Notes: a model not told the origin generated them from the letters alone. A stretch of DNA of 64,000 nucleotides from Pseudisothecium myosuroides (GCA_951799445.1 OX637290.1:22438987-22502986); one strand, 5' to 3'; counted from the stretch's first letter, positions 23,916 to 35,854 are shown. A program made the numbers and translations.

Positions 23916-24576
23916 TACAACATGTTTTGACATATTTTTGAATGTGCATCAAATGGATTTTGACATCACCTACATGACACTTATAGCCTCCTACACCTTG
24001 CATCTTTGTAAACTTGTAACTAATTCACAATGCTTCCAAATGTGCAAAATTATTGTTCATTTTCTACAGCATATTGGTCATGCCACAGAGCTTATTTGGA
24101 CAATTTTAGGTCTACTTACCCTAATTCATACTGTCATCTGTATACAAGCTCAACTTTAGTGTGAGATGTATCGAGAACTATTAACTGTTTTGTACGATTT
24201 CTGCATCCACCAGGTGACGCTAAGCACCAGCTCCAACCGGAGTCCTATAACCTTGTAACATCCGTTCCACATACTTTCCTAAAATGTTGACCAAGATTCA
24301 CCTTCGCTCCCACCTGCACATGATTAAACCATCAGATTCGGAGAGTCAGAGCTGGTCCGCAGAAGAAGGTGATTTCAGAATTGCATTAGAAAATTCTGCA
24401 AGGGGGCCACTAGTTTGGAGAAAGAAGAATAATGTTTTGAAAAATTGGTAACAACCCTGCAAATAGTGAAGTCTGAGACGCCTATTATGTGCAAGAACAG
24501 ATGCCTACATACCTGAGGAGCTGAACAATAGCCAAAGATCCTAACGCGCACTTGAGAGAGAGATCCAAATGCAAAC

Positions 24577-24724
24577 TTACCTGTTTCCCAGTGGTTTTTC
24601 CATACGGATAGTGCCTGTGAGATTCCGCTCCTGACCAGGGTTTCTGGGCTCCTGTGAGCCTCAAGAACTCCAACAGCCAATGTTTGGGGAGAACCATTGG
24701 TTAGTTCATTGATAGCCGGTACCT
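24577..24724 (-). CDS. Isolated exon-like segment, function unknown
   Basis: On the minus strand an acceptor (TTTTCTCAAAG) precedes an open stretch reading VPAINELTNGSPQTLAVGVL and then EAHRSPETLVRSGISQALSV. It is closed by a strong donor (ACAG/GTAAGT). A second short piece, donor CTCAG/GTATGT near 24515, could follow in phase. The amino-acid composition looks like real protein, but I do not recognise a family and found no start or stop exon. It may be one exon of a decayed gene. Confidence 0.3.
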
Positions 24725-25245
24725 TTGAGAAAATAACCAATTGAAGTGTGAATATGGAGGATCCACAATTGGACAAAAAATTGGTAGAACTGGCAACCAA
24801 TTGGTGTGCAAAAATAAAAGGTGGATATGTAGCTATTGCTTTCATGAAATAGATAAATTTTAGTCGCTTGCCATTTCTAATGGAAGGCTAATACTTAGAT
24901 TGCTTGAGGCATGTATGTTCTTGGACAAGGTAGGTCACACTCTAGGATTGGTCATGGCAGCAGAAGGCATGTATGTTGTCTATGTTTGCCCAATGTAATG
25001 AAGTTTGAAGTTTAGTTTCAAAACCATCATGTTTTTAAAAGAGGTTTGGAGGATTGTAGCATTTGCACATTTGAAGTTGAAGGAAAGTGGCATGTGAGAA
25101 TTTGATACTAGAGGATATGAACTAGGAGATGTTGATAAAGAGAGGGTGCAATTAGTGACCATGGAAAAAAAGCTTGGCTCCTTCTACAAGCAGGAGGCAA
25201 ATTGCCGGGCAGCTCCATAGACTTCCCGCACGCTGCTCACAGCTG

Positions 25246-26179
25246 ATGGCGGAGCAGTTACGGGTGCGTTTCCATCGCCAATGTCACAGGAAGGAGGGCC
25301 AGAGCGGTGCACGAGGATTGGCAGTTACAACGGGAGAAGGAGCATTGTAGGAACGTGACCAGGGCCAAACATGAGGAGCGCATTGTTCGCAACCGATGCT
25401 ACAGTGCCACGGAGCCACTGTTCTCATGCGCTACATTGGTGTCGTTCGCTGCCTCTCTCGCTTGTGCGCTGCAGGTACTCAAGACAGGGTTAATTTTCTG
25501 CTTCATGGAGCGCCGTCCAAGCTTCCTGGCTTGTGCTCGTACCTCATCACTATCGCAGAAGTTGTTACCTAAACGGCCATGCTCTTTTTTCATACTGTCT
25601 AGTAGTTGAGATCTATCCACGGTAATCTTGATTTTAGCTTCAACTGTATGTGTTTGGCACGTGCAGTAAATGCAAACTCCGTGTCTTCCAATTTCAGACA
25701 GACTCTCTTGAAGCAAAGTTCAGCGGTACGGTATTCCCTTGCTTGTTTCATTGTGTATTATTCTTGCTGCACACGTTCTGCTCTCGTTGCCTATCCACTT
25801 TTCTAAAATGATAAGGAAAAATTTACATGGGAAAGCCACTGTGTGAGTAGGACGGTAGGGGAGGTGGCATGAGCTAGCTACTTCTCCAAAATGAAAAAAA
25901 AATCACTGCCACTTGGCTTCGGAAGCAAGTAGGGGTGATAAATGATGAGCGCGTTTGGCAAACAATCTGACGCGCCGGACGAGCAGTGACCACAAGTGGA
26001 TTGCGTAGTCAATTGCGGATCGAACTGTCGACCCAATCAGCTGATCGAGTGGCGTCCTACAAGGCACTTGAAGCATCGTCGTTCTTCATAACATATGCTC
26101 AGGTCAGTGCGTCTAGGCTGAACTTCAATCTGCTTTCCTGTATCGTTGGTTTACAAATGCAAAGAAAAGTAAACTTTTA
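25246..26179 (+). CDS. Possible multi-exon gene fragment, unrecognised
   Basis: Three blocks have plausible splice sites and compatible phase. One ends ...SLACALQ at CAG/GTACTC (about 25487). A 28-bp block TDSLEAKFS lies near 25697-25724. One runs from about 25989 to 26105, ending FFITYAQ at CTCAG/GTCAGT. The first block (REKEHCRN, RAKHEERIVRN, LFSCATLVSFAASLACAL) suggests a basic helix before a hydrophobic segment. The two ATGs in the first block are in other frames and soon reach stops, so no start codon can be assigned. I do not recognise the family. Confidence 0.3.
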
Positions 26180-26799
26180 ACAAATCAATTCAGATAGTAG
26201 TTGCTTTAAAAACCAACTGAAGGCTTACTCATGATGCGTGTCCCTTCACCATCAGAAAGACTCGGTGCTTTGCGTTTGCATGATTGCATGACGGTGAGCA
26301 ATGATTGTTATAGTTACAGAATTACCAGAATCAATAGGACTCCCAAAATACCGGCGATGGTGGCATTAACGATGACTCCAATGTTCGAAGAATTTTTGCT
26401 CAATTCGTGGACGCAACTAGGAGAGGGTTCCCAGGCCTATACCTGGACATCGCATGGTTTGAGTACATTCACAAGCTCAGTTGCAATACTGAGTTGCAAA
26501 CTTTGCTTAATATTATAATAGATTTGCAAGTTGACACCAAATTGCAAAAGAAAGATGATGCAAAATCGCCATGAAGACACAGACAAGTGCCTAGGGTTGC
26601 TCAGAAAGTCATCTTCGCAAAGAGAGACTCCAGCTCTTCAGCTTCCGTCACATGCATACAGATCAATCCTCATGCACCAACCTAGATTAAAATAGGTTAT
26701 AATTTTAATTGTTATCAACCTAATCTGCATGATGGTTTTCCATGCAGCATAATCATCGGTGGACGGGCACAATATGGACGTGGGCATTAAGCCGCTTCA
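26180..26799. other. Intergenic DNA before duplication copy A
   Basis: Short open frames occur, for example around 26231-26518, but no consistent splice-phase model links them to the blocks upstream. Nothing was recognised. Confidence 0.35.
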
Positions 26800-27788
26800 T
26801 AGTATGCATTGAACCCAAACCGACTTGATAGAATCCATGATGGAGGAGCTGGAGGGCTTCTCTTGCCAAACTGCTCTATCTATTTGGCAGCTCAATTTGA
26901 TTCGTCTTGTATGTTGATATACAATTTGGCGCCCATTTCAACCATTTCAAGAAGAGCTGTGTCAGCATTGTTTCCTAACTTGCTTTGGGTCCTTGAATGT
27001 TGTCGGTGGGATGAGCACAAGGTTATGATCTCACATACTCAGAAGATCAAGTCTTTGGTATTGTGACTACTATGTATTCCGTATTAGATAACTGATGAGC
27101 CGCACTAGCGGCGAATAGGTTATCGTACATAACCGGTTGTACATTTTTCAATTACAACCATTGATCTTCCTGATCCAAGGGTGTAGGAAGCAGGAAAGAA
27201 GGTTATGAGTTGCAACTTGTTATGGCGGGTTACCAATGGGACGGTGCCATGTTAGCAATGAAAAGTCAACAACCGGTTATGTTATACTGCTGGGATCCCT
27301 TACAGTCCGATTGAATACTGAAGGAGTGAAGGCTATCGCATTTCCATGAGCCAGCACACCATTTCATTAGCAGTTACATAACCGTCATCGGATTTATTTG
27401 GTCTAGAAAGCTTGTTGCATGACCACAAGCTTCGTCAAGGATCCGGAAAGAGAGAACAGTACTGGAGCCAGTTTAAGAAGCTTTCTTTGCACAAAAGACT
27501 GAAAGTTACCAAAATTCTTGTACACGATCTGTTGAATTCCACTTTGCCGTTGAAACGAAATTCATTGGGTTTCTTTACAAAATCAGGGCTTCCGCACTTT
27601 GTTGGTTGGTCCTCCCTCGGTCCCAAAAGAAGTGACCACTTTGAGTAGGTCATATGGAGGCATTCTTGTTGCCAATTTTATTTAGGTTGCAATGAACACA
27701 TGCAACATTCTTTATTGATTCTAGTGCTATCATAAAATTTAGAGCCGTTCTGAGTTATTTTTTTCACAGTGATCAATGAAATTGGTAT

Positions 27789-28011
27789 TGTTAAGAAACA
27801 TCTTATCTTGATACGCTCTCCACTTGTAGTTCACTAAAGTTTACTTTAGTTAGAGGATTCCTTGGACCAATAGTAGAGGAGGAGAACTATTTATAGATTT
27901 TCTTTCTTTGGTATATATTTACTTTACTCTAAATATGTTAAACTCCTTTTCTTCTTGCATACTTTGGTTATATAATATTTTGTAATTTCATTTCGTTTCC
28001 TATTCTCAGCA
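27789..28011 (+). repeat. 5' LTR
   Basis: It starts TGTTAAGAAACATC and ends TTCTCAGCA. It has the same length as the 3' LTR. Confidence 0.92.
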
Positions 28012-28123
28012 CGTTATTAGCACGCTCTTTGATCATTTTTATCTTGAGCTTTGTATTTGCAATTCTGATTTAGTACTTGTTTTGATTTCTCCACTCTTTA
28101 AGTCAATCTTTTATTTCTCCATC

Positions 28124-28975
28124 ATGAGTACTTCAAACTCTTCTGTTGCTCCATTTGTAGCAATTCCTATTACTACTACTAATATTGAGCCACCAAGGCT
28201 TCAACCTCTTTTGTTTGCACAGTTAGCAACTGATGGAAATAACTATTTGTTATGGGCCAAAACTGTGAAAGCATATATATTTGTGGAGTAGTTATTGCAG
28301 TCTATCACTTTTAATCAGCTTCCAATTGTAAGTACTTCAGTTTTCACCACCACTTTTTACAAATCATTGCTTTTGCTTTATCATCATCTTGTTCCTTCTT
28401 TGCAGTTGCAATATTTGGAACTTGAAAACCCTAATGAGCTTTGGTACAAGCTTAAAGCTCATTTTAATCACTAGAAAATCATTTTCCTTCCTAGAGCCCT
28501 TAGTGATTGGACTCATTTACGAGTGTTGAATTTTTCAACACTTGTTTCTTTCAATAATGAGTTATATCGTATTATATTACAATTGAAGTTGTGTGGTCAG
28601 ACCATTACTGAGAAGGAAATGATTGAGAAAACTCTCTCAACGTTTCCACCTGTATCTGTTGTACTTGCACAGCAGTACAGAAACATGAATTGTGTGAATC
28701 ACTTAGATCTCATGTCTTTGTTACTTCTTGCTCAAAAGCAAAGTGAACACCTCTTGCATAATGCAGAGTCCCGTCTAGTTGGAATTATGCCTCTTGAATC
28801 TCATGTTGCTAAGCTTTCTAAAGTTAAATACTTGGATAGTCATAGCTATAATAACCAACATGCATAAAGGTAGAATAACACTTCCTTTACTAACAACTAT
28901 AGTAAACATCCTTTAGAGACGCGTTCTTGCCATAAATGTGGCGAAATGGACCATTTGAAAAATGTTTGTCAAACA
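28124..28975 (+). pseudogene. copia gag (UBN2-type) with zinc knuckle, degenerate
   Basis: The frame opens MSTSNSSVAPF and contains NYLLWAKTVKAY, LQYLELENPNELWYKLKAHF, then LCGQTITEKEMIEKTLSTF and VLAQQYRNMN. This is the order of motifs in plant copia gag proteins (UBN2 family). A CCHC knuckle, C-x2-C-x4-H-x4-C (CHKCGEMDHLKNVC), lies near 28929-28970. In-frame stops near 28289 and 28472, and a further break before the knuckle, inactivate it. Confidence 0.8.
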
Positions 28976-30099
28976 TTATAGTATTTTGTAAAGATATTTT
29001 AGGAAAACAAAAAGCTCCAAGTTCAAACTCGAGAAGTCCACACCATAGTTGCGTCCATGGAATCATTTGGAGCTGAAGATTTGAAGACATAGTTGCTAAA
29101 GATACCTACACTGATGAGTCTTGTAATGTGCTCCTTGACTTTGCAATTACAAATACAATCCTGTGGGATAAAAAAAAATTATTTATTTATTTTTTGTTGC
29201 ATTTATACAAATAATCCTGTAAGATAAACAACTTTTTGTTGCATCTTTACACATGATCCTATGGGACAATTTTGTAAGATAATTTTATTTTTTTTATGAA
29301 AATAATCTTTAGACTTGGTTGGATCAAATGTATTGCGTTTTCAAGAGGGGCCAATAAAGGTGATATTGCTTGAGGGCACCACTGTTACATATATGCGTGC
29401 TATATTTTTTCCCTCTCTCCTCTCGGAGTTTGATCAGCTATTGGGATGTGTGCACCAATTTTTTTCTACCTCTTGACCTAAAATTCTAGATAGGCAAAAG
29501 GCTCTATTTTTTTTTACAAAAATAATAAAATTGTGGAAACAGCTTTTGCTATGGCAAGTGGTTTGTATCGGATTCCAATCCAACCACTCGTTCTATAAAT
29601 TCAATTACATTATGCTAAATATGCGTGCAGGGTAAAACAATTGCCAAACCATCATTATGAAAGTTATCTATGTGATGCATCACTCTGATTGGTTAAAATG
29701 AAAATCTTCTATTGATGAGGGATATGCTTCTTTATTTAAGAGATAAATCTTTGGACGTATTATGAGTAATCTCTCTTCTTGACCTTTTGAATATAAGATA
29801 ATATTTGTGTGCAAACGAGAAAAAAAAAGGTATGGCAGCTACACAACTACTTATTTGTGAGTTTGAGATGAAATTTCTTAAAAAACTACGTTTTGTATTG
29901 GTTTACAGGTTCTCCACCTAAAAGCCAGTAGCATTTTCTTTCACAAATGCCTTATATCAATTGAATCTTGCAAAGATTCAATATGATAAATGCCTATCCA
30001 CTATCCGCACATATGGTTGGTCGTAGCAACAAAGAAGATGATCCTTATTGCCCTTGCGAGGAGGAGGAGGAACATTAGGTGAACAATATCCATACCTCG

Positions 30100-30300
30100 T
30101 TGCGGTCAGAGAACTTTTATACCTAACTATGTTTTTGTACGACATGGAGTTGCAATACCTTGGAAATCGAGCAAGCACTTAAAATCAAGAAAGTTATATC
30201 AATAGATATCAGCGGATCTTTTTACCAAGGCTCTTCCATTATGTACCCATCGTCGGCTTCTTCATGACATTAGAATGCAGCAACTTAGTATGTCGGAACA
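30100..30300 (+). pseudogene. copia pol remnant, RNase H C-terminus
   Basis: Translation gives YVFVRHGVAIPWKSSKH, followed after a stop by ISADLFTKALP and RRLLHDIRM. The A-x-W-K-S-S-K and AD-(I/L)-FTKAL blocks are the last conserved parts of copia polyproteins. The rest of pol is deleted. Confidence 0.75.
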
Positions 30301-30572
30301 GGAAGTTCAAATAGATTTTTATTATGAAAATTGTAGAAATTTTTGCTATCCTTCCAAGGATTTTTTTCCATTGGGTTTTACCATGAGAATGGATTGATAA
30401 AAGTGTTGTACTCTTTTCCCTTTGTCTGTGGTTTTTTCCTTGGCTATAGTTAAGGTTTTTCTCAGATAAGGTTTTAATGAGGCAACAAGCATATAGCTTA
30501 CTAGATTATAGAAATTATAGTATATGACATTGTGTAGAATTTTATATAAGTATTATGTTGAGCGAGGAGGAG

Positions 30573-30795
30573 TGTTAAGAAACACCTTATCTTGATACGC
30601 TCTTCACTTGTAGTTCACTAAAGTTTACTTTAGTTAGAGGATCCTTTGGACCAATAGTAGAGGAGGAGAACTACTTTTACTTTCTCTCTCCTTGGTATAT
30701 ATTTACTTTACTCTAAATATATTATAACTCTTTTCTTCTTTCATACTTTGGTTATATAATACTTTGTAGTTTCATTTTGTTTCCTATTCTCAACA
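30573..30795 (+). repeat. 3' LTR
   Basis: It starts TGTTAAGAAACACC and ends TTCTCAACA, and is followed by target duplication GGTAT. Confidence 0.92.
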
Positions 30796-31572
30796 GGTAT
30801 AAAACGTTTTCAACATAACTTTAGACACTTCAAAACAGGACAGGACGGAGGGAGTATGTGAATGTATTGGTTGGCTGATGCTGTCAACCTCGGAGAAGAG
30901 AACCAGTATTACAACTAGCAGTGTCTTTATATAGTGTTTCCATCCCTCTTGAAGGTCCCTTGGGTTCCCCTCGACACGTAAGACGCCTCCGTTGTAACAA
31001 CCCTGTGTGTAGCAGTCTTTTCGATGGTCGCCCTATGGCTCCAGACCGGGCTCCAGACCGGGCTCCAGACCCTCATGGAGTCACAAGCTGCATGGATTCT
31101 ATTTGTAGTAGCCGTTCTGTACTGCTTGATTGAGGAGCTTGGCTACAAGTGCCATCACTGGCTGTGCATTTTCTGTCTGTTGGATGGGCTTTTGAGCGAG
31201 AAGGAGTTTGACCCTCTGTACCTTGTGATTGAGGGGTTTCTGTACATCCCATTGTGTGACATTGCCGAGGAGCTGTACTACAAGGTAGCAGGTTGTGTGC
31301 AGGGGATGGTCTCTTTCGTCTGAAATAATGTGACGCCATCCATATTGTGATGGCAATGAATTGTTCCAGTGTGCTCACATGTGGATTGTATGCTGTGTTT
31401 GGTGAACAGGATCACATGCATGTGAGTTTGGCTCAATTGCTTTCTCTGTGTGAATTTTACTCAACATGTGTCATTTGCAAGAGTTGCAAGAGGAGGATTA
31501 GATTTATGGAGATGAGGGTTTGTCTCTGGTGAGCCCGAAAACTTCTGAAATTCTGCGGTTATGTGGGATGTA

Positions 31573-31887
31573 AGGTAGGAGGTCCATAAAGCGACCATCT
31601 AAGCGCTGAACCTGAATTTTGGGGAGGTAAAACATCTTGAAATATTTTTCAGTAAATTTTCCTTGAAAGACAAGAAGAAATGGCATCTGGCTCAAGTTGT
31701 TTCATATTTTTCGGAGCTTTGTGGAATTAGTTATGAAATTTTGAAGGTGAAAAGCCAAAGGGCTGTAAAAGCGACCACCTCCTAGAATGTACATCCTTTG
31801 TACATTTTGGGAAATTGAAGAAAGCAAAATGTACCTATGTGTCCTGATCGGTTCAAAATGCCCGGTCGGAGTTCGAGCCTCCTACCT
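31573..31887. mobile_element. TA-flanked AGGTAGGAGG MITE, subfamily b
   Basis: The termini are AGGTAGGAGGTCC and its near complement GAGCCTCCTACCT, each flanked by TA. Copy B reads GGGATGTATATCTTGC at the same place, the exact pre-insertion site with a single TA. This proves a 2-bp TA duplication. The body is 315 bp and non-coding. Confidence 0.9.
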
Positions 31888-32067
31888 TATATCTTGCAAA
31901 TGCCCAGATGTTGCAAACCAGTCTCTTCAATTTTAGACATGGTTATTAGGAGAATCTTTGTCATGATTCAGGGGAGGTGTTTCTGTAGTCACAGTAAACT
32001 TATGTAAGTTTCCCTAGGACACATAGGAAGGCCTGTTTGTGATGGTAGTGATATGAATTATATGTGT

Positions 32068-32468
32068 CCCGGGGGGGGCAACTCAGTTATAATTGGCAGG
32101 GTTGTGCAGCATAATAAGTCAATTTAGACTTGCTTATTCATTTATAATAACTTATAATAAGTCAATTTAAACTTGAATGTTCTTATTATGCCTTTATTAC
32201 ACAATAAAATTTATAATAAGTTCTAAAATTCAAGGACCTTCTTGTCCTCACACCCTTGCATAATAAAATGCCTTATTTTTCATTTGCTATGTGCTTTATC
32301 TACTTATAGGTAAATGTTTTTTATACCCAAATTACATATTCTGAAAGCTCTCAATGTCCTCTTTCCAGTGAGATATATATCATGACAGTCATAAGTGATA
32401 AAGTCATTGTATTTTGTAAAATAAGACATAATAAATCTTTTTATAATAAATGGGAGTTGCCCCCCCGG
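32068..32468. mobile_element. Mutator-like or hAT-like MITE with G/C-run termini
   Basis: The left end is CCCGGGGGGGGCAACTC and the right end GAGTTGCCCCCCCGG. The inverted repeat continues into AT-rich sequence. Flanks TATATGTGT and TGTATGTGT match at 8 of 9 positions, and copy B has the corresponding sequence once. A 9-bp duplication suggests Mutator; 8 bp would suggest hAT. Confidence 0.75.
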
Positions 32469-33869
32469 TGTATGTGTTGGATATGACCTGAAGAGGGGAT
32501 TGGGCTTTGCATCATCCAAAGCTGCATCTACAGCTTCAATTTCTGAGCCACTCGCAGTGCACCTGCTTGTTTAGCTTGTGTTCCAGTCCTCAAACCATTA
32601 CTGTTTATCAATGCTGCAGTCAAGATCTTTCGAGCAGTTTGCCAAAACACTGATAGAACATGAGTGTTGCATGTTTGGTCATCAGGTGGCAGTGGGTTCT
32701 GTCAAGGAGAGAAAATGAGTCACGTGGCAGATGATGAAACAATGTTGGAGTCTCGGTCCGCCCAGTCGAAGGGATACATCAGTCTCCTCTGGCACGTGCA
32801 GAGGATGATTCTGTTTCTCACGAGCATTGCGTATGCACTTGGTGCATGGACTTGGCGCATGGAAGCTCAGTTGTGTCTCAAAACGCTGTGCAGATTTCAC
32901 CATTGCAAAACCTTCTCGAAAGGGGCAATTTATTGGCAACCGAGGTCTTCTAAGTTTGCTGGCCGCCATTAAGTTACCCAATTTTTTGGAAGAAAAATAG
33001 TAGTATGACTTAGGGCTCTTTTTGTTCAAAATCAATGCAAGGACTAGATAGACTTTGAGAGCTTGAGGAGGTTATTGGAAGACATAATGCCCAAGTCATT
33101 TCATTGAATCCTGGACATTTAGAATCTGCACTTTTTGTTTGATCAAAGGGTTCACTTTGAACAAAAGGGTTAAGAGGTATATATGCTTGCCTGACTAACT
33201 AATAAGTGAGGCTCAATTGTTAGACTTGGCAATGTGGACTTTTAGCCTTACTTAGTAAGTTTATCCATCTGTGAAAATGCTTGTGTGCAGAGACGCTGAC
33301 GCTGAGCAGATCTATGGGGGCTCCACCTTGAAGCTCAAAATGGTGGTGATAGCCGAGACCATGGTGCCCTACGATGACCGCCACCTTCTGTCCCATTTAT
33401 TTGCAAATGGCAGCTCCAGGCTTCGGATGTCATGAGTTATGCACAGCAGAGAGCCGTGCTGGCCATGGTGGATATGGCACCTGCCGAGGCTGCTGTGAGC
33501 AACGAAGAAATCGGAGAAATGGGCTCTCTTTGGAACTCTGCTGTTTTGGCTCTCTTCAAAAGACAGAAGAACAATATCCATTTCATGTTGATTGGGTAAG
33601 TATTGTTTGCTTTCAGCTTCCAAATTCAATGAAGCTGCCTGAGCATATTTTAGCATTCTCTGAAATGAGAGAATGACTCTCCCTTATCCTCCCATTTCAG
33701 GGTATGCCAGGATTGTGTACTTAGACATCCCTGAATGCTTGTTGTCTCTGCACCAACACAAGGGGATTAGGCATTAGGTCAACACAAACTACATCTAATT
33801 TGTTTATAGAAAGTTTGAGTGGCATTGGAACTCTAGAGATATGTGATCATGGAGTCGGAAGCTCCTATA

Positions 33870-34280
33870 AGGTATTATGGCCTAAAAGCGACCATTTAAG
33901 GGCTGATCTGCCTTTTTCACAGGTTTTCATGAATAGAAATATTTTTGGATCATTTTTCAGAGAAAGAAAAATGGATGTGGAACGCTACACAAGTGGTTTC
34001 ATATTTTTTGAATCATTTTTGAATTACTTATGAATTTTTTTTTAAAAACTATTGTAGGCACCTATTTGTGACCCTAGGTCTTTCAAAATCCGACCACTTG
34101 CATCTTCTAAAGTGATTTGAATAAATGTAGGCCAATGATTGGCTCTTGCAATAAAGAATGCTTTTCTTTCAATTCTTTCAATGGCTTGAGAGGTCCATTT
34201 AAGGATCACCTAATGTCCATTTCAGACCTAAATATAGGGTCGATTTGAAGAGGCCTCTCGCTTTTAGAGCAAGACTATCT
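33870..34280. mobile_element. TA-flanked AGGTAG MITE, subfamily a, second copy
   Basis: It begins AGGTATTATGGCCTAAAAGC, ends AGCAAGACTATCT, is flanked by TA, and is very similar to 23518-23915 throughout. Copy B has CCTATACTGC at the empty site. Confidence 0.88.
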
Positions 34281-34407
34281 TATTGTTGTTATGTCAGGAT
34301 AAATTTACATTAATGCATATTTCGTGATAATGAATGTTTATTGTGGGATTACGTGCCTTTGGCACTTAGATGTTATGTGTGATTTATTGAGGTGCTTGCT
34401 ACCCTAA

Positions 34408-34826
34408 GTGCATCACGAGCCATTCTAGTCAAATGGGCCTTGCCAAAATGGGCTCCTTGGGACTATGTGATGCACTTTCACCCCTAGTCTCGCTTAACTT
34501 CCCACCCATTTTTGTCACACTCTCACTTTTGATAACTCGTTGAGCCAATTGAAGTAGCAAGCAAGCTAAAATTATTATTCAAGAGTATTGAAATTTTGAC
34601 CGTTGGCCCAACTAGCACTAGAATACTATTGTTGAATAGAATCTCGATAATAACTACATACGAAGTCAACAACTAGTAGGATTGGCAAGCTGGTGTTTTG
34701 AGTGTTGTTTTTGGCGAGGCTTAGCTCTTTTTGTCTCTAGCAGTGACTACAATGGGGGAGGGCAATGCTCTTGGCCATACTTAAGACCGGATTGGGGAGC
34801 TTTCTTGAGAATGGCTGGCAATGCTC
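34408..34826. mobile_element. Tourist-like MITE
   Basis: The ends GTGCATCACGAGCCATTC and, reverse-complemented, GAGCATTGCCAGCCATTC form imperfect inverted repeats with TAA duplicated on both sides. Copy B reads CCTAAATAATG without the insert. The termini resemble those of the element at 15042-15390. Confidence 0.75.
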
Positions 34827-35025
34827 TAAAATAATATGTCTCTAAGATCTTGTGTGAGATTTTTCTTATGTCTTGTATTAATTATTGTGGGAAATTGAAC
34901 CTTGGTTCATATCATAAAATAAGAAGCACTTTGAAATAAAAGTATGAAGCCTTTTGTAGTTTTGAAGTTGCTCTATGGAAAGGCCAAACCCCTTGTAGTA
35001 CAGCTACTTGTTTGTAGTGTGGTTT

Positions 35026-35854
35026 GTCATCATTCATCTCGGTTGGTTGAAAGAAAGAATCTATAGTAGCTGATGAAATTCTTCTACATGCCAAAATTAT
35101 ACTTGCTTTTGAAGTGCTTGGATATTGTCAATGAATCTCATAATTTCATTAGGATTTTGCTTCCAAAATTTCTTCAAAGTCTTAAGTGCAAGTCTCAACA
35201 TCTTTGAATTATCAAAGTCAAATCAATGAAGTAGGAAGCTAAACAATTCATATTACTTAACACTTAATACTTGATAGTATATATTTTATGAGAATCAATT
35301 AAATTTCTATAACACATATGAGATTTTAACGTACATAATGTTTTCCAAAATTGACGACTTGAGAAAAAAATCATCATAAATTATGATTTGGAAGAATATT
35401 TTGGAATTGATAAACAAATAGAATTTGTAATTTTTGAGGGTTTAGATGCCATATTCATGATTAGATTCACCAATTAATGCTATCACCAATATTTTTTTAT
35501 AAATTTTAAAAGCAAAATTTCAAAATTCCTTTTTAAATTTGATTACAAGCAAAATATTTTTAATTTTTGGAGTAAAATTTGTTGGAATGGATTGAAATGA
35601 GGCTCTTTTGACATGGTGATGATTTGAGATTTAAAAAAAAAAAAAATCTATGACGTCATTTTTGCAAATGTAGTTTTGAATTAGAGTCAATGCAATTTTG
35701 TCTTGGTCAACCACTTGAAATACTTCTACATTTGTAATTTTAGAAAAATATGGACATATTCTAGTAACACCATATCCAACCATTAGATATGACAACAACT
35801 ACACAAAATAGTGAAATTAGGTTGACCCATACTAATTTCTTAACATTTGACACT
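35026..35854. other. AT-rich intergenic DNA
   Basis: No gene was recognised. An inverted copy of CAACCTAATTTCACTATTTT lies near 35803-35824. The motif recurs near 36030, 36910 and 39370. Confidence 0.4.

Larger units (their letters stand above)
27789..30795 (+). mobile_element. Ty1/copia LTR retrotransposon, internally deleted, complete ends
   Basis: Two 223-bp LTRs (27789-28011 and 30573-30795) begin TGTTAAG and end CA. They are flanked by the 5-bp duplication GGTAT (27784-27788 and 30796-30800). A purine tract GAGCGAGGAGGAG lies just before the 3' LTR. The interior keeps a degenerate gag and a terminal fragment of pol but no protease, integrase or polymerase core, so it cannot move unaided. 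By eye the LTRs differ at about 19 of 223 positions, so the insertion is not recent. Copy B of the host duplication has the empty site. Confidence 0.92.
27612..30854. mobile_element. Stowaway-like (mariner) MITE, copy A, split by the copia element
   Basis: The left end is CTCCCTCGGTCCCAAAAG and the right end CAGGACGGAGGGAG, followed by TA. The CTCCCTCCGTCCC terminus is typical of plant Stowaway elements. The equivalent uninterrupted copy lies in copy B. The element predates the duplication, and the retrotransposon inserted inside it afterwards. Confidence 0.65.
30931..33734 (+). pseudogene. Copy A of unrecognised membrane-protein gene, inactivated
   Basis: This is the homologue of the gene at 42424-44937. 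The start ATG is ATA (30931-30933), and a TAA follows 16 codons later where copy B has TGG. A 12-bp unit CTCCAGACCGGG has expanded to repeat copies near 31040. The exon-2 donor GTAAGT has become CTAAGT near 32951, and an extra C near 33393 shifts the frame in exon 3. A further 1-bp loss shortens the last exon. Two MITEs sit in its first intron. Long stretches still read well (for example CIFCLLDGLLSEKEFDPLY), so decay is moderate. Confidence 0.8.
26800..35025. repeat. Segmental duplication, copy A (insertion-rich)
   Basis: From GTATGCATTGAACCC onward this segment aligns by eye with 41429-45395 through coding and non-coding sequence, ending near GTAGTTTTGAAG...GTGTGG. It is about twice as long because of private insertions. 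These are an inverted-repeat insert near 27069-27270, a copia element (27789-30795), and MITEs at 31573-31887, 32068-32468, 33870-34280 and 34408-34826. In return it lacks about 440 bp present in copy B between the second and third exons. Confidence 0.85.

Noticed and set aside
24375..24845. 156-codon minus-strand frame as one intact gene
   Set aside because: It runs through good donor and acceptor sites. Only the middle looks like protein, so just the exon-like part was kept.
28328..28405. Perfect-looking GTAAGT...TTTGCAG intron inside the copia gag
   Set aside because: The stretch is open in frame and reads KSLLLLYHHLVPSLQ, which matches the expected UBN2 gag sequence between the flanking blocks, so it is coding.
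31861..31883. GGAGTTCGAGCC resembles a Pol III B box, hinting at a tRNA or SINE
   Set aside because: It lies in the terminal region of a MITE with TA duplication, no A box was found, and no cloverleaf can be formed.
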